From Balanoglossus misakiensis (Eukaryota > Hemichordata), in contig CM082581.2 of the NCBI GenBank assembly GCA_040954595.2, positions 3,348,001 to 3,412,000 of the forward strand: 64,000 nt of DNA, written 5' to 3'. Shown here piece after piece: positions 42,973-55,837 of the stretch. Both the position numbers and the translations under genes were made by a program. Every line of letters begins with the position of its first letter. The stretch's first letter is position 1. The notes beneath the pieces were generated by a model, which was given only the letters and a program-made list of their open reading frames with translations, searched no databases and was not told where the DNA came from.

Positions 42973-45900
42973 CATGTATTGCACACAAAAGTTTGCAATC
43001 AAAGAGGAAAGTCAAATGATTTGTACCTCTAAGTCAATAGACAATGTTGATTGGCTCCGGTATATACCTGTAGATATAATTGGGCGTAAATCAGTGTTTA
43101 CAAGCGATCGCAGAGTAACAGAGGGACTATTGATTTGAGGTTCATCCAATTTATTCCGTGGGAATACATGAAAGTTGTGAAATGAGGGGAAAAAGCCGTA
43201 GCTAGAGTTCGTCTATGCTATAGTTGTTGACCCGACTCAGAGAGGGTATCAGCCACAGCATTATCAAAGCCGTCCTTGAAGAACGTTATCCGCACAACTG
43301 TCAGCCACCTTGCAAGCCGCGTAACCATTTCAAATCAAGATGATCAGCGAAAAACCGTTAGAAACAATCTGACTGTGCTGTTCATCAGTGCCATTCTTTT
43401 GACAATTTCAAAAGACAAGCGGGAGGTCTTCCCAAAGACAATTTCAACCCCTGCCATTCCCAGCGCCTGTGTCAAATACAGACGTGGTACGCAAGTGTCA
43501 CAATGCACTGACTATATATTCTTACGGCGGACACCGACCTCGATACGTTATAACTTTGTACAATTGGAGACATTTTGATGGTGTAGAAAATATACTGATA
43601 CGTGCAGGAAGCGAGTAATAATGTCTATAGCTGATGAGAAGTTGTGTGTGTTTGTGCTAGTCGAAACATCAGCGACGAGTCTCTACGGAAAGCAGAATAC
43701 AAAATCTAACCTACTAAATGTAATGGTATTGATAAAAAACGACCTAGTTCTAATTTATTGCCGACTTTTCATCTCGTAAGGATCACTAAACTGAAGATTT
43801 GCAACACCTCTCGCATATTCAATTGTGAATTCAATTTTAACTACACGTTTGAGATACACGGATTTGTTCCTGCAAATCTGAGTTTTACAGGGGACTACAC
43901 GAGGTATACTAATATACGCTTCATGATTTTGTTTAAATTCACAATTAAGCCAGTACCGTGTGAAATGTATACCTGCATGTATTAAGATATGTATGTCGTC
44001 AGTTGGACAGAGCCGTGCCTATCACCGCCTATCTTATTTCTGGTTCACCTCATGAGTTTTCGGAAATACTACGCAAAGTTAAAATCATAGTTCAATTATG
44101 AGAATACAGGACAACTACCACAACTTTCTTTGTTTTCAAACGCTTTGCGCGGATCGTGCAATGTCCTCAAAATATTATAATTAGATTTATTGAACAGTAA
44201 ATAATAAACAACTGAAAACAAAGTCATAATTTGTTTTGATTTTTTTACTTTGTGTGTGTGACTGGCGTTGGGTACGCGCAATTTTCACGGCTTGGGTTAC
44301 TATAGCGTAAATGCTAATAATTATGTTATACTTTCGAAAAACAATGACTGGAAAATTTCCAACACGTTTTGGATTTTATCTGTGTTTTGTATGGAGAAAG
44401 TGGTTAATAATATAAACCATCAATCAAAATGGTTTGAGATCGTGATTTTGTTTTAGTATGGTACGAATGTAAATGTATTCCTTGAGAATATTTTCATGAA
44501 TCATTTATAAGCAAGGCAACAGAAATGTAAAATATACCTGTGTCAGAGTCACGTCGCACTTCTTAATGTAAATTTGGAATCAAAAGTTTTTGCGCCCATT
44601 ATCACAAAGTTGTTAGGTGTTGAATCCAACGACAATTTCATCGAAAAGAAGCAACTTCATACAAAGCATGTTGTAAAACTTAATCATGCAATATATTATT
44701 TTATTAATGGTTTTTGTCAATATTTTGTAGGAGCAAAATCTGAATATTCTGATTGCAAAATGTTGACTTGTCCACAGTGATCAACATTTCGTACATATCT
44801 AGTGTCACGGTACAGGAAAACTGTTTCCCCAAAAGGGTACGTGAAACTGGATTTTATAACAAATTGTTTTTGTGTTTAATGACATATTTCAAAGGACGTA
44901 ATGAAAAAAACGTAACATTTTCTGTGTGTTACAAAAAAGTTAAGCTACTGAGTGTTGTTATAATGAGCCCAAGCACAAACCAAATCATCGAAGATGGTGA
45001 CTTTGCACACAGTTAATATGAATATCATATTTTTGTGTAAGTATAGTAATCTACTTTCAAATACAGTGCACCTGGGTTGGCCTATGTATACAATTGATGG
45101 AATTTGCGGAACCGTTCGGGTCGAACGTGATCGACGTTGGTTTTGTCATGTTACCGATGTATAGCGACCATAGACTTTTATGTTTGTGGAGTAAAACTTC
45201 GATTGCCAACATTAATAGATTCGCCATTGAACTGTGAATGAAGACAATAAAGAATAGCCACCGAGATAGAGACGTGTGAAAGAAGATTTGGCAAGAAAAC
45301 GACAAAAATAAAACTACCGGTTCGATAATCAATTAATTCTCTCTAGGGGTCGAGTACGTGTAAGGGCGCCACGATGTTTGATTAAAGACTTGTTTTTTTA
45401 TTAACAGTGTCTGGCCATTGGTACGATTTTTATGTCTATCGTAAACTTTATTTTTGAACAAAGACAATGTAATAAATCTTGAAAGTAAACTCTTAGTGGC
45501 TTGACAATGGCGAGGTTTACTGCATTGGCTGTTGAACACAGAGGCGTAACGCCGCCTATAGATTGAATGGAAGATTCCACTTCTCCACAATACAGACAGG
45601 CATGATCACATACCTTGTCCGTTAACAAAATATTTTTGTAAATGCCAAAATACATTAATCTTTATTGCATTAGTAAAATGATTAACCGGAGTCGCTAATA
45701 AAACGTGGGTACATGTAGCTTTATGGGCAGCAGCGACTCAATATACTTGTGAATCTTTTACATGTCATTTTATGGGAAGTTTTATGATATTAACGGTCTG
45801 GCATCCTTAAGCCGCTTGCTGTCTGTTTAGGAGTACAGTAGCGTCATTCGGCATGCCTTTGCTATTTTAGCGTTTATTGAGGAATACTTCTTGCACGATT

Positions 45901-46623
45901 GTTGTGCATTTTCAATCCATTCCATTCAAAGCCATGTATTTTCAATGCCAACTGGCATGCTTCAAGTTTCCATTCATAAATAGATATTGTTTTGATGCAT
46001 TTCTATTAAACTTTGTTTCCAATCACAATTTTCCGTACATCCACATTGTTTCCAGATGTCAAAACTTGTGTATCTCGTTAGACAGTGTGGCATTGTGTGG
46101 AAATAGTGATCGAAATTTTATCTCGAATATCAAGAAGCAGTTATGTTATTCATTAATTTAATAATTTAAAGAAGAGCAAATGTATTGGCATGGCGTTTTG
46201 AATCTAAATTATACAAAAGTCGTTCTAACTAATTTTTAAAACAAATCACACCAGCTTTGGTCAACCTGTCCTATCTTGAAATCCAGTCCAAGACCTGTAC
46301 TGTTATACTACAATTGGAAGGTAGGTCATGCATGTACTGACATGCGTCCACCTGGAGTGTGTTTCATTTGCTTTCTTTATTTTCAGTCATTTAAACATCT
46401 GTTTCACATACGTTCTTACGTGCAGTAACAGCTAACGTGATGGACATGCATGTGAGCTAATATGTCGTACCAATATGTGTGTGTCAGTGTGTGTCATCCC
46501 CGATCACATCAGAATCAAATTTGACGGACAGATAGAGTTGTGGAATGACACAGAATTAATAAAGTTCGTTCATAAACGTGACTCGCATACTAATGACGTT
46601 ATCAAAGATTTAATATTTTTCTG
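42973..46623. other. intergenic, nothing recognised
   Basis: Short ORFs (43276-43578, 43758-43985, 45057-45655, 45877-46161) have no recognisable domain and AT-rich codon content. No RNA gene is seen. Confidence 0.6.
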
Positions 46624-46762
46624 CAATACAATCTGATTAAAATCAGATGTAGAGTTAGGCGCCGTCTTTACTTTTGCTCATTCTTGTCTGATCTGTTCGG
46701 AGGCGGGCCCACGCGTATCACAAGCGCCTAACTCTACATCCGATTTTAATCAGATTGTATTG
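46624..46762. mobile_element. 139-base foldback element
   Basis: Arms CAATACAATCTGATTAAAAT and TCAGATGTAGAGTTAGGCGC mirrored by GCGCCTAACTCTACATC-type and ATTTTAATCAGATTGTATTG sequences, with a GC-rich centre. No ORF. Confidence 0.85.
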
Positions 46763-47169
46763 GAATATACACGGAATTATTGTACGAAATTCTATAAAAC
46801 ATACTACAGATAGAATTCTTGGAAGCTTATAATTGTATTATGGTGCCATATCAATTGCGTTAATTTGCATATTTAATTAACTTTTATAGTTAGAGATATA
46901 AATTCTGACTACACTGCACCAAAATAAAACTTTGACATAGATATTGATCTGTCAACGTACAGTATTGGTACCTTCATGTTAATTTACATCGACATTTACA
47001 TATTTAATGAACGCGAGCAAATAGAAGTATAAATCCAGAATCACTGCACTGAGATACAGTTTACCACATAGACTACATTGAATAAAGTTACTTTGCAGTT
47101 TCTGATGAGCAATAAACTATAAATTTTCAAATTCAATAAACTTTCATGTGATTGATGACCTCGCGCATC

Positions 47170-47663
47170 AGCGCATGGAGCTTTCCCTCTTTCTTTGTAG
47201 TGTTTGTTTGTAGTGTGGTGGGTGTGTGTATGTTTGTTTGTTGTTATTTATGTAAAAATATTTGTTTGTTTGTTGTTGACAGTTTAGGGTTAGACAATAT
47301 TCAACGGTTAGGATAAGGGTCAGGGTTCGGGTTTAGGATCCATTTGCTCCACAGTCTGTCTATATATAAGGAGTGATGCTGTGGAGAAAATGAACCCCAA
47401 CCCTTACTCTTACACTAACCGTTGAATATACCCTAATGTAACCTGTTAAATATAACCTGTCAACAAACAAACAAATGTAACAAATTTGTAAACAAACAAA
47501 CAAACTACGTAACTAACATATTTTTTTGTGTGTGAAAATACACACACACATACTACAAACTAGCCCGGAGACCAGGGCGTCGATTCTAGAAATCCATGGA
47601 TTTCTAGAATCGACGCCCTGGTCTCCGGGCTAACTACAAACAAGAAGGACGAGCTCCCCGTGC
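47170..47663. mobile_element. larger imperfect foldback, host of the 72-base palindrome
   Basis: The left arm (GGAGCTTTCCCTCTT, TGTTTGTAGT, GTGTGTGTAT, GTTGACAG, CAACGGTTAG) is mirrored by the right arm (CTAACCGTTGAATAT, CTGTCAACAAAC, ATACACACACACATACTACA, AAGAAGGACGAGCTCC). The outer ends are imperfect. The right arm is interrupted by 47561-47632. Confidence 0.65.
47561..47632. mobile_element. perfect 72-base palindrome bounded by a 9-base direct repeat
   Basis: Every base from 47561 pairs with its mate from 47632 inward (centre between 47596 and 47597, CCATGG). The left half begins TAGCCCGGAGACCAGGGCG. ACTACAAAC lies immediately on both sides (47552-47560 and 47633-47641). This has the form of an insertion with a 9-base target duplication and no loop or internal sequence. 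Confidence 0.9.
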
Positions 47664-49399
47664 CATCAGTGGTAAACAGAGGATTATATCTTTGTCACGT
47701 GATATTGTCATGTGATAAAGTAAAGGTCACCAAACACATGGCAGTCCCAGGGTTCCATATATCAGTGGCAGGATAATGAACTTGTGAAATTGGTAGCACT
47801 GTATTTCGGTGAAATCTGTTCCCATTTTCATTTGGTGTGGAGTGACCGAGGTTAGGTCCTTACCAATTGTACATTGTATCAATGTGTCTACAATCTGTCA
47901 AAATAGTTTTTACACACTGCGTCAGCCTTGGTTCTGAACTTGAACTAGCTTGAGCATGTTCCTGTAGCTCTGTTGGTGGTGTAAAAAAGTCATCAAAAGC
48001 CAAATAAGCCCATGAACAGACAAAAACTTCTACAATAACACCAGGTCAGGGTTTATAATGCATGTATGGACCTTCAGCTAATATGCCTGAACCAATTTTA
48101 TCCATACTGGAACAAGAACTACACAATATGAACTTCAAAGTACAATATGACAATGCTGCAGTACAATAAGCCATTTCCGGGTTTGCAAATGCATGAACAC
48201 TAAACAGTGGCCAATCTCTACATCCATGATCAGCGATCCTTGACTCTAAATACCAAACTTCCAAATGATCCTTGACTCTACAGTCGAGATCATGGCTGAA
48301 GTGTCAAGGATCATGAAATGTTTCTGTTTGTACACCAAAGATCAATTGAGGACACAAGGTGTAGGGTCTTTGTAAAGCTCCCCCTTTCTGACAGTGAACA
48401 GGAGCCCATCAGAGAAACTATACTAATATCACATGACACTCACTGCTGTTAGCGTTTATCACAGAAAATTCTTGTCACATATCCTTGCACATCGCTCTCA
48501 TAGTAGATGTGGAGATATGAACAGACAGATTCACAGAATAGCCACAGTTACAGAAACAGACAGACTGCAAGACAGGTCGAATGACAGCAACAATGATAGA
48601 AACAAAGACATGGGTATGCAAAAAAGAGGATTACAAGTTACAATATGTCATTATCCTATGAAGTGACTCAAGTGCGGTAAACAAGCTGCGGGGCAACTAT
48701 AGTTAATTTGGAAAACACTGAACAAAAGCTGTGCAGGTTCATTTGATTATGCTTCTTTTGCATACTGGGGGGGGGGGGGGGGCACTTCCCCCCTCCCCAC
48801 CTATTCTGACGTTGGGTAGGGGCAGCAAAGACATACTTCCCCCCCCTAACTTTAGGTGCTAAAATGCCAGACTGTTGGTTACACTTGCCCCCCCCCCCCC
48901 ATGAATTGCTTCCTACAGCCTTGTTATGGAGCACCTGTAGTTAATTTATCTGTGCCCTTTATCACTCATTAATTGTCAGCCCGACACAGTGTGTGTCCAA
49001 AGACATGGCCTGTGCAATGAAAGCAGAAAGGTCTGCAACACAGTAGTATGTTTATAACATGATTTTGACAATTGAAAGATCACCATTAAGCTTCACTTGA
49101 GTTGTGTTGATCCACAATGTCAGGAATTTGAATCAAGGAAATGCTGTCTTCGATCTGGTTTGTCACCTACATTATTGAAATAATGATTACAGAGCTTTAT
49201 AGTTATACCAAAGGTCACACGGTCAAATTTTTTTCCCATGGTTCACTAAAACTAGCCATCTTCATCAAGTTGAAGGTTTTGCTAGTTGTGGGCGACTGAA
49301 TTTCAGATGTGTGTTAAATAAATACAAAAAGCGGTTTAATTCTCACTTTGATAGTTCAGGGGAAAAATGATCCTTTCCTGTATTCTGTCTTTGTCACGG
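47664..49399. other. intergenic with G/C homopolymer cluster
   Basis: Contains G- and C-runs at about 48768-48782, 48839-48846 and 48889-48901. No gene supported. Confidence 0.6.
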
Positions 49400-49748
49400 G
49401 AATAATGAATCTCACACTCCTATTAAAGGACTTGGGATCATATTTCTCACTCGAGTTGGGGATCTTTTGTTCCAGACTCATCCTTACTGTGTGAGATTAT
49501 ATTTCTCACACAGACACAAATTAGCCAAATTTGTATTAGAATTATTAAATAATTGATCGTGTACAATTGTCGTCTGGCATGTTGTAGTGTAATACACATT
49601 GCGCCATTGGATAACATTTAACACGCATTAAAAAAGGAACCGTGAACGATTTGTCATCCAATCAGTGCTCGCGTCATATACAGCTTTCGATTCTGTTCTC
49701 ACACTCTGATCCCACACTCTCCGAATGCCAGGAGTGTGAGAACCCGAT
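49400..49748 (-). mobile_element. non-autonomous element of the 12785-13235 family, inverted core
   Basis: The core AATTAGCCAAATTTGTATTA to TGCGCCATTGGATAACATTT is the reverse complement of the core at 12950-13090. End modules TCTCACACTCC and GGAGTGTGAGAA flank it. Confidence 0.7.
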
Positions 49749-52278
49749 ATGATTTACACTGCATATGTCTTGTATATCTACATGTGTATTTGGACTTTAA
49801 AATAAATTGTCTTTATCTATAGCTACTAATCGTGCAAGCTTAGACTCTTTTCTCTGTTGTTCTTAAGTTTTCCATTGTAGTTTGTTCAATATATCATTAA
49901 CACTGGAACGGGAACAGTACCTATTACAGATATATCGAGCAGCACATCTTTGCACTTCTTTAAATTAATGATATCAGTCTGTATGTATAGATCCCATTCA
50001 GTGAGAGCGTATTGCAACATATTAAGTTATTGGTGGGTATACACATACAACCTTTGGCTGTGTGGTTAAATGTGTATAGATTAAGTTAAAATATAAAAGC
50101 GTGCTGCACACATTTATTCAGCTGCCTATTCTTTACTATCAATCACATGATCTGGCCATGTGACCAACGGCATTGTCATTTTCAGATGACGGGCAAGCAA
50201 TATTTCGGCATCCAGCAAAAGTTTTTCCGAGTATGTTTTTACTTTAGAGCCGCCAAACACGTAACATGTATCAGGTATGGTGCCTCATCAGTCTCATTGC
50301 ATTTCGTCTGCACAGTCTTTGTCTGCACCACGTTGTTGAAGTTGCCCGTCATCTGGAAATTTGAATGCGAACGTAACTGCTGCCTGAGTGCGTCTGACGT
50401 CATTTGATATTGAAGAATTGCAAGAGTCTCCACAAAATTCAAAATGGTGTTATATGGAGACTAAAGATAAGGAAAAGATTTAAGTATTTTCATGTGCTAA
50501 AAAACTTACAGCTACTGGGGCTTCAAAGACATACATTTGAACCTCCTGGACCAGAAATGCAAGGCAGAGCCAGTGGAAACAAATACCTTTTGTCTGCACC
50601 AAGTCATTGTTTATTAATGCTACATTAATCAGAAAGAAAAGATGACAAGCACCAGCATTTAAAATGTCCATTTTATGCACTCACACCCGCCACATTTCTT
50701 AAATGGGATTTCAACTTGGGCACAACCCTGCATATTCATGGCAGTTGTGTACTCACATCAGAAATAACATTTAATGCAGTGGATCATACTGTTGACATCA
50801 TGACATGGTAACGCACGAGCATATTTTGGTTAAAAAAACACTGCCCACAATCCTCATTAAAGGGGAAGTTCAGTCCACCTGATTTCTACATAATGTGCTA
50901 GGTTTTGAGGTCACTTTTTCAGGGAAAAAAGAACCATTTTTGCCAGGTACAACTCACGTGATTTTTTTTCTCATAAAAATGAGGGAAAATTGGCAGAATT
51001 TCCAATATGGTTTTTACTGTATTTTGAATCATTATAAAAAGGCACCAGGCCAGTGAGCTGCAACTGGATAAAAAAACTTAAAGCTTCAAATAATTACGGA
51101 CATGTTTTTAATTCTGTTAATATTAAAATGATATTGCCTGATAGCACATCAAGATAGCGCTTATTTATGACAAAAATGGCCCCAACATCAAAGAAATGTG
51201 AGTACATTTTGGAGTACATCCACTTCCATGTGGATGAGATTATGCTTTGTTTATGAAGTTTCATAGTGGTAAATTTACGGTCTGTAAGGAACTTGCAAGA
51301 CGTAATAAGTCTGTGTGGATTGTTACTTGTTATCAAGCCTCGTAGAGGAAGCGTGACCAAAACCAGTGACTTGTATCACATTCACAGGTGGTCATCACCT
51401 CAAAGTGATTGATAGTAAATATCGCTTCTAAAAATAAGCTTCAATGACATAATTTAGGGTCAATCCGAATAATACCAACAGTGGCAGCTTTTGTCAAAGC
51501 CATTCCGGAATACCGGTCCCTCATTTAGTGCATTTCCAGTGACTGCCCAGCCAATTAAATTTCCACATAACTGCACACACAGGATACCACAGTTTTGGGC
51601 GACTGCTTCTGGTAAGGAAATGTCGTTATTTATAATTGATATATTTGTCAAATTAGTCAAAATGAAAGATAAGACTAATCAAAGTCTTCATCACTTGATG
51701 ATTCGACTATATGAGAAATTACCAGTGCCACTTACTAAAATTACGAAAAATACATGAACATTTCTACTGCAGGGTAACTCTGTAAACATAAAAAGGTGCA
51801 TAGGGTCAGCAATTAGAAGTTTAAATTACTTTTTCTTTATGTTAATAACACCCCCACCATTCAGACAACTTGGCACCAGTCAAGATGTGCATCAGCAGAC
51901 ATGTCTCATAATGGTTAGCTCATAACTGCTCGGTGTCAGAGGGTAACATGAATGACCTGTGTGTAAAAATATCTTCAGAGAAAGTGCACATATTGCTACA
52001 GACAGTTGTGGTCCATGGGGAACAACAGTTATGTCCTGGTAGTTCAAGGGAAGTTTTCTTCTGAATATAATTATGAGATAATTTGCACAGACCTTAAATT
52101 CCGTGCTATAAAGCCACTACAAAAATTCTACTTGACATTAAGAGATTATCCGTCCACACGGATCAATTTATCTTTAATGACGCTCAATCTTTATGGGGAT
52201 GTTTACATCGTTGTTTCTGCAGCCTGGTGGAAGGTCAGTGGACTTGCGGGCAGCTGGCTTGTGAGGGCCTGGTCACAT
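49749..52278. other. intergenic with one dispersed repeat
   Basis: Holds the 50867-51046 copy of the 21571-21771 repeat. Other ORFs are short and unrecognised. Confidence 0.6.
50867..51046 (+). repeat. dispersed repeat, second copy of 21571-21771
   Basis: Begins AAAGGGGAAGTTCAGTCCAC and ends near AAAAAGGCACCAGGCC; inverted relative to the other copy. Confidence 0.65.
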
Positions 52279-52632
52279 TTAAAGGGACAAAGTCTCTCTC
52301 TCGCTGCCCTCTTTCCATTAATTATGTTTGATACAAGACACTGTTTAATGTTATTCTACATGTGGATATATAGTGAATCAATGTTCAACCACACACAACT
52401 TCCATCCCACTTGTATACACCAGAGTGAAAAACTCGCCAAAATGAATAATCGGTCTCTACCATTTATTCATTTTGGGCAAGATTCACTCTCATATCCTAC
52501 AAATAGGATGGAAGTTGTGTGTGGTCGATCGTTGATTCACCATATATCCACATATAGAATAACATAAACAGTGTCTTGTATCAAACATAATTAATGAAAA
52601 AAGGCAACGAGAGAGAGAGATTGTCCCTTTAA
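52279..52632. mobile_element. foldback MITE (AGGGACAAAGTCTC family) with TTAA at both ends
   Basis: TTAAAGGGACAAAGTCTCTC at the left and its mirror ending TTGTCCCTTTAA at the right. TTAA at both borders (52279-52282 and 52629-52632) is best explained as the target-site duplication of a piggyBac-type element. About 354 bases, arms nearly full length. Confidence 0.88.
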
Positions 52633-53439
52633 CAGAACAAGCAAAATACAACTGCGACTGCAATGACATCACAGCACAAAAAACACACATAAAGATATTA
52701 TCAAAATACAATAATTGTTATGCTTTTATGAACTGAGACCAATACCACGTGCACATGCCCAGTGATCAGACAACCTGATCAGCCATCAGTGCCAGTGAAA
52801 TGACCGTGCAACTACTTTGCATGAGACACAAAATATCAGGGGAAATTACGCCACCATGTTTGGCACCCTGTCAGCAGAAAATTTTGAGTTCTTATTAGAG
52901 AACAATACGTCACAGCAGATAGACAATCCTTGTGTTAATGCACATGCGCGACCATGATGCATTGCAAGACACTCTCACATTTTCAACTGTACTTGCTCTG
53001 TACTTGTTTGGTTATTGTTGTCACATAAAGTGATCGAACAAATGGTATCGCGTTCTTATTTACTTGTATTTAATTTACCCACTCCTTAGGCCAATTCATT
53101 AACATTTTGTTTTGATATGTTCATTTGCAGTGGGCAGATATGCATACTGGTTGTACAACTTCTCTGTCTGTCTGAATGTGCGAATCTTGATACGTAAATC
53201 ACAGATGTATTCATTTCACGATTGTGCAAATGATCGGCTGGTCTGTTATGCGAAGCAAGGCCTAACCACTGGTTTATGTAGACTGATGTGGTTTGGGGCC
53301 TTTCATGCGGCTTGTTGATGTAACCATGACGATGGAACACTTTATTTTGGACTGAAGTACTCCATGTCATCCTGAGTATTCCTTCCAATTCTGTTGTAAG
53401 AATATTAAATCACAATTTCACCGTCACATTGGCTGATCA

Positions 53440-53826
53440 CAGTGTTCGAAATTCGTAGGAAATGTCAACCAGTCACCAGGACTGGCAACTTCAAAAAGTT
53501 GCCAGTCCTGCCAAAAACTTACCAGTCCTGATATTATACCTTACAATTAAATGTAATTAAATACAACTGAGAAGGTATTACCTCATCTTTGAATAATTGA
53601 AGATGGGATGGAATCATCTTTCAGTTTCTCTTTACATTACTTAGATCATTGTTTCTTTTATGTGCAATACATGAACTGGGGAAAGGCTAAAAGATACCAT
53701 GATACCACTGGTCAACTCTCACGCTAAAATCAACCTGTCTGTCGGACTGGTAACATTTTATTTTTACCAGTCCTACAGAAAAATAACCAGTCTCGGACTG
53801 TCGGACAGGCTTTATTTCGTACACTG
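53440..53826. mobile_element. hAT-type non-autonomous element
   Basis: Ends CAGTGTTCGAAAT and ATTTCGTACACTG. GCTGATCAC is found at both borders (53432-53440 and 53826-53834), compatible with an 8-base duplication once end bases are assigned. Interior: several copies of CCAGTC-CTG modules around CAGTCCTG. Confidence 0.75.
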
Positions 53827-54479
53827 CTGATCACAAGTAAAACATATGCCGAGACAGCCTGTGGTGCTCATTCACTTCCAGACTTTATTGTCAAATTTCA
53901 CCTTATTCTGAAAGCTAGGACAGCAAGTATGCAACATCCACATTTTCTGCTTTCAAGCAAATGTTTTAGAAGTTTCTTCACAAAAATTACTAAAGAATAA
54001 TCACCAGACAATGTGCATTTAAAATTTGTCTATTTATACCAGGATGACTATCCAGTCTTGTAATCAAATCACAGCGATTACCGTTTTGGTACTAAATGAT
54101 AATGAGTCACTTGTAAATGTATTTAAGATGCAGATAAGGTATTTACTTATGCGTGCAAATGACTTGTGTCACTTCCCATATCAATACAATGAAGTATAAC
54201 ATTTGAAACTCTTCACTAAAACTGTGTGAGAAACAATTTAGATGCACTAAAGTGTCATTTCCTTGAAATGGGAATTTTAACGTCTTCAACTTAATTATTG
54301 AAATTAAAAGTAAAAAAAATACACAACGACTTTTGCAGAAAATTATCCTATTTGATCAAATGATATCTTTTAAAAATTAAAGTTATTGTGTTTTTAGTCA
54401 CTTTGATTAAATTGTAGAATTATTTCCATTTGATCAGATATGAATGTGATTTGCGTAAATGTGAAGTCTTCACTTGTGT

Positions 54480-54572
54480 TTAACCCTTTCACCACCATGG
54501 TTCAGTCCAAACCCATTGTTTTCTATGGAAAGGTTAGACATCTAAAGAGGGAACTGGGGGTGAAAGGGTTAA
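54480..54572. mobile_element. TTAA-flanked mini-MITE (CCCTTTCACC family), intact
   Basis: TTAACCCTTTCACCACCATG at the left, GGGGGTGAAAGGGTTAA at the right, 93 bases. It matches 58507-58608 in inverse orientation (TTCAGTCCAAACCCATTG). Confidence 0.85.
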
Positions 54573-55498
54573 CTTGGTCAAAGCAGCCCAGTCATCTAAT
54601 GCGTGACACAGGTATCTCATCAGAGTCCCAAGTGAATGCTTCACGACACAAGTCTGTTGTCGGCTAAAAGGTACACACAAGTTCTATTAGACTCTATGGC
54701 AGTCGCTGTGTGTTGATAAGAGTGGAACTTTCATATAAGGTACAACGCGCCGCCAGGCAAAGCGACTGTACGTTTCTGTACACATATATTTGATATGAAT
54801 ATTCATGAGCAGCGTTAATTCGCATATAGAACATCTAGAAGCGCACACAAGCTCGCGATAACGTCCAAAAATGTGTATTCTGTACGTGGTATGTACGCGT
54901 ACAGAACATCAGGTGGACGCGACACTAATTTGATTGACAGACATACGAGGTTCGAATGTCCTCCGCTACTTACTAAAATCTGCTAATACCACTTGAGGGC
55001 GTTTACAGAATCGGCAAGACTGTGTGATTCGCGTCGCGTCCACAGGACGTTCTATACGTAACGCGAACGCGCATTTCAGTATCACACAGTCCTGGAGCAA
55101 GACTAAAGTTCTATATACATTTGTGTTGCAAACTGATGTGATTGCCTTTTGTTTCATATCATTACTAGAGAAAAACTGCGGAAGTCTGAAGGTAGACTCG
55201 AGAGCTTGTAATAAAATCTTGTGCTTGTGTGCAAGGCAACTCACTGGCCAGCCTGCTTGCTGATATCATTTTCAGAGCTAAAAGTAAATCATTACATGAA
55301 ATTGTACTCAACATTACATAATAATCATGACAATTATGACGTCCATGGATAGTAGCTCCCGTCATGTTATCTGAACAAAACGGCAGTCTAAATACATCCA
55401 TATTGCACTGTATGATACAGTACTATCATAACACAAATAAACATGCATACATGTATGTCTGTGAACACTAGCTGCATGGTGCATGTCCACGCCTGTCA
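54573..55498. other. intergenic, inverted GC-rich motifs
   Basis: GTACAGAACATCAGGTGGAC with GCGAC (about 54900-54924) is mirrored by GTCGCGTCCACAGGACGTTC (about 55032-55051), suggesting a further decayed foldback. No gene. Confidence 0.5.
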
Positions 55499-55545
55499 CA
55501 ACCTTTCACTCCCATTTCTATTAAAGAAGGTGGTGAAAGGGTTAA
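55499..55545. mobile_element. deleted CCCTTTCACC mini-MITE copy
   Basis: Short left end ACCTTTCACTCCC and right end GGTGGTGAAAGGGTTAA; only about 20 bases between. Confidence 0.6.
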
Positions 55546-55662
55546 CAGCTTTGAGAATTCCTAGATTAAATTTCTTTGCATCAAACCTATAGCTTTACAT
55601 GAAATTTGATAATTTTCTTGCCAATTAGTGGCGCATCATATTGATGGTGCACCAAGTATGTC

Positions 55663-55668
55663 TTTAAT
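55663..55668 (-). terminator. candidate variant polyadenylation signal of WDR11
   Basis: ATTAAA on the minus strand about 170 bases beyond the WDR11 stop codon. A common variant signal; no AATAAA was noticed nearby. Confidence 0.35.
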
Positions 55669-55837
55669 GAACATCAAAACAGCATGCACGTTCATTCGCA
55701 CTAAATTTTACGGTGTTTCTGTAGACACAACAACAGCACACACCATTCCAGATTCACCTAGTAATTATACATTCATCAACTATCACTACTGTCAGAGATG
55801 ACACATAATGAAAGTGATCTCTGTAGCCATTTGTAAA

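Noticed and set aside
43276-46161. Several 60-100-codon ORFs downstream of the GPCR
   Set aside because: No recognisable domains, overlapping on both strands, no splice consistency.
47283-47345. TTAGGGTTAG and CAGGGTTCGGGTTTAGG strings as an interstitial telomere
   Set aside because: Not periodic at six bases and mirrored in the other arm of a foldback; part of the element.
48668-48934. Gly/Pro-rich minus-strand ORF
   Set aside because: Generated by the G and C homopolymer runs at 48.77-48.90 kb.
54945-54965. GGTTCGAATGTC as a tRNA B box
   Set aside because: No A box at suitable distance and no cloverleaf or acceptor stem around it.
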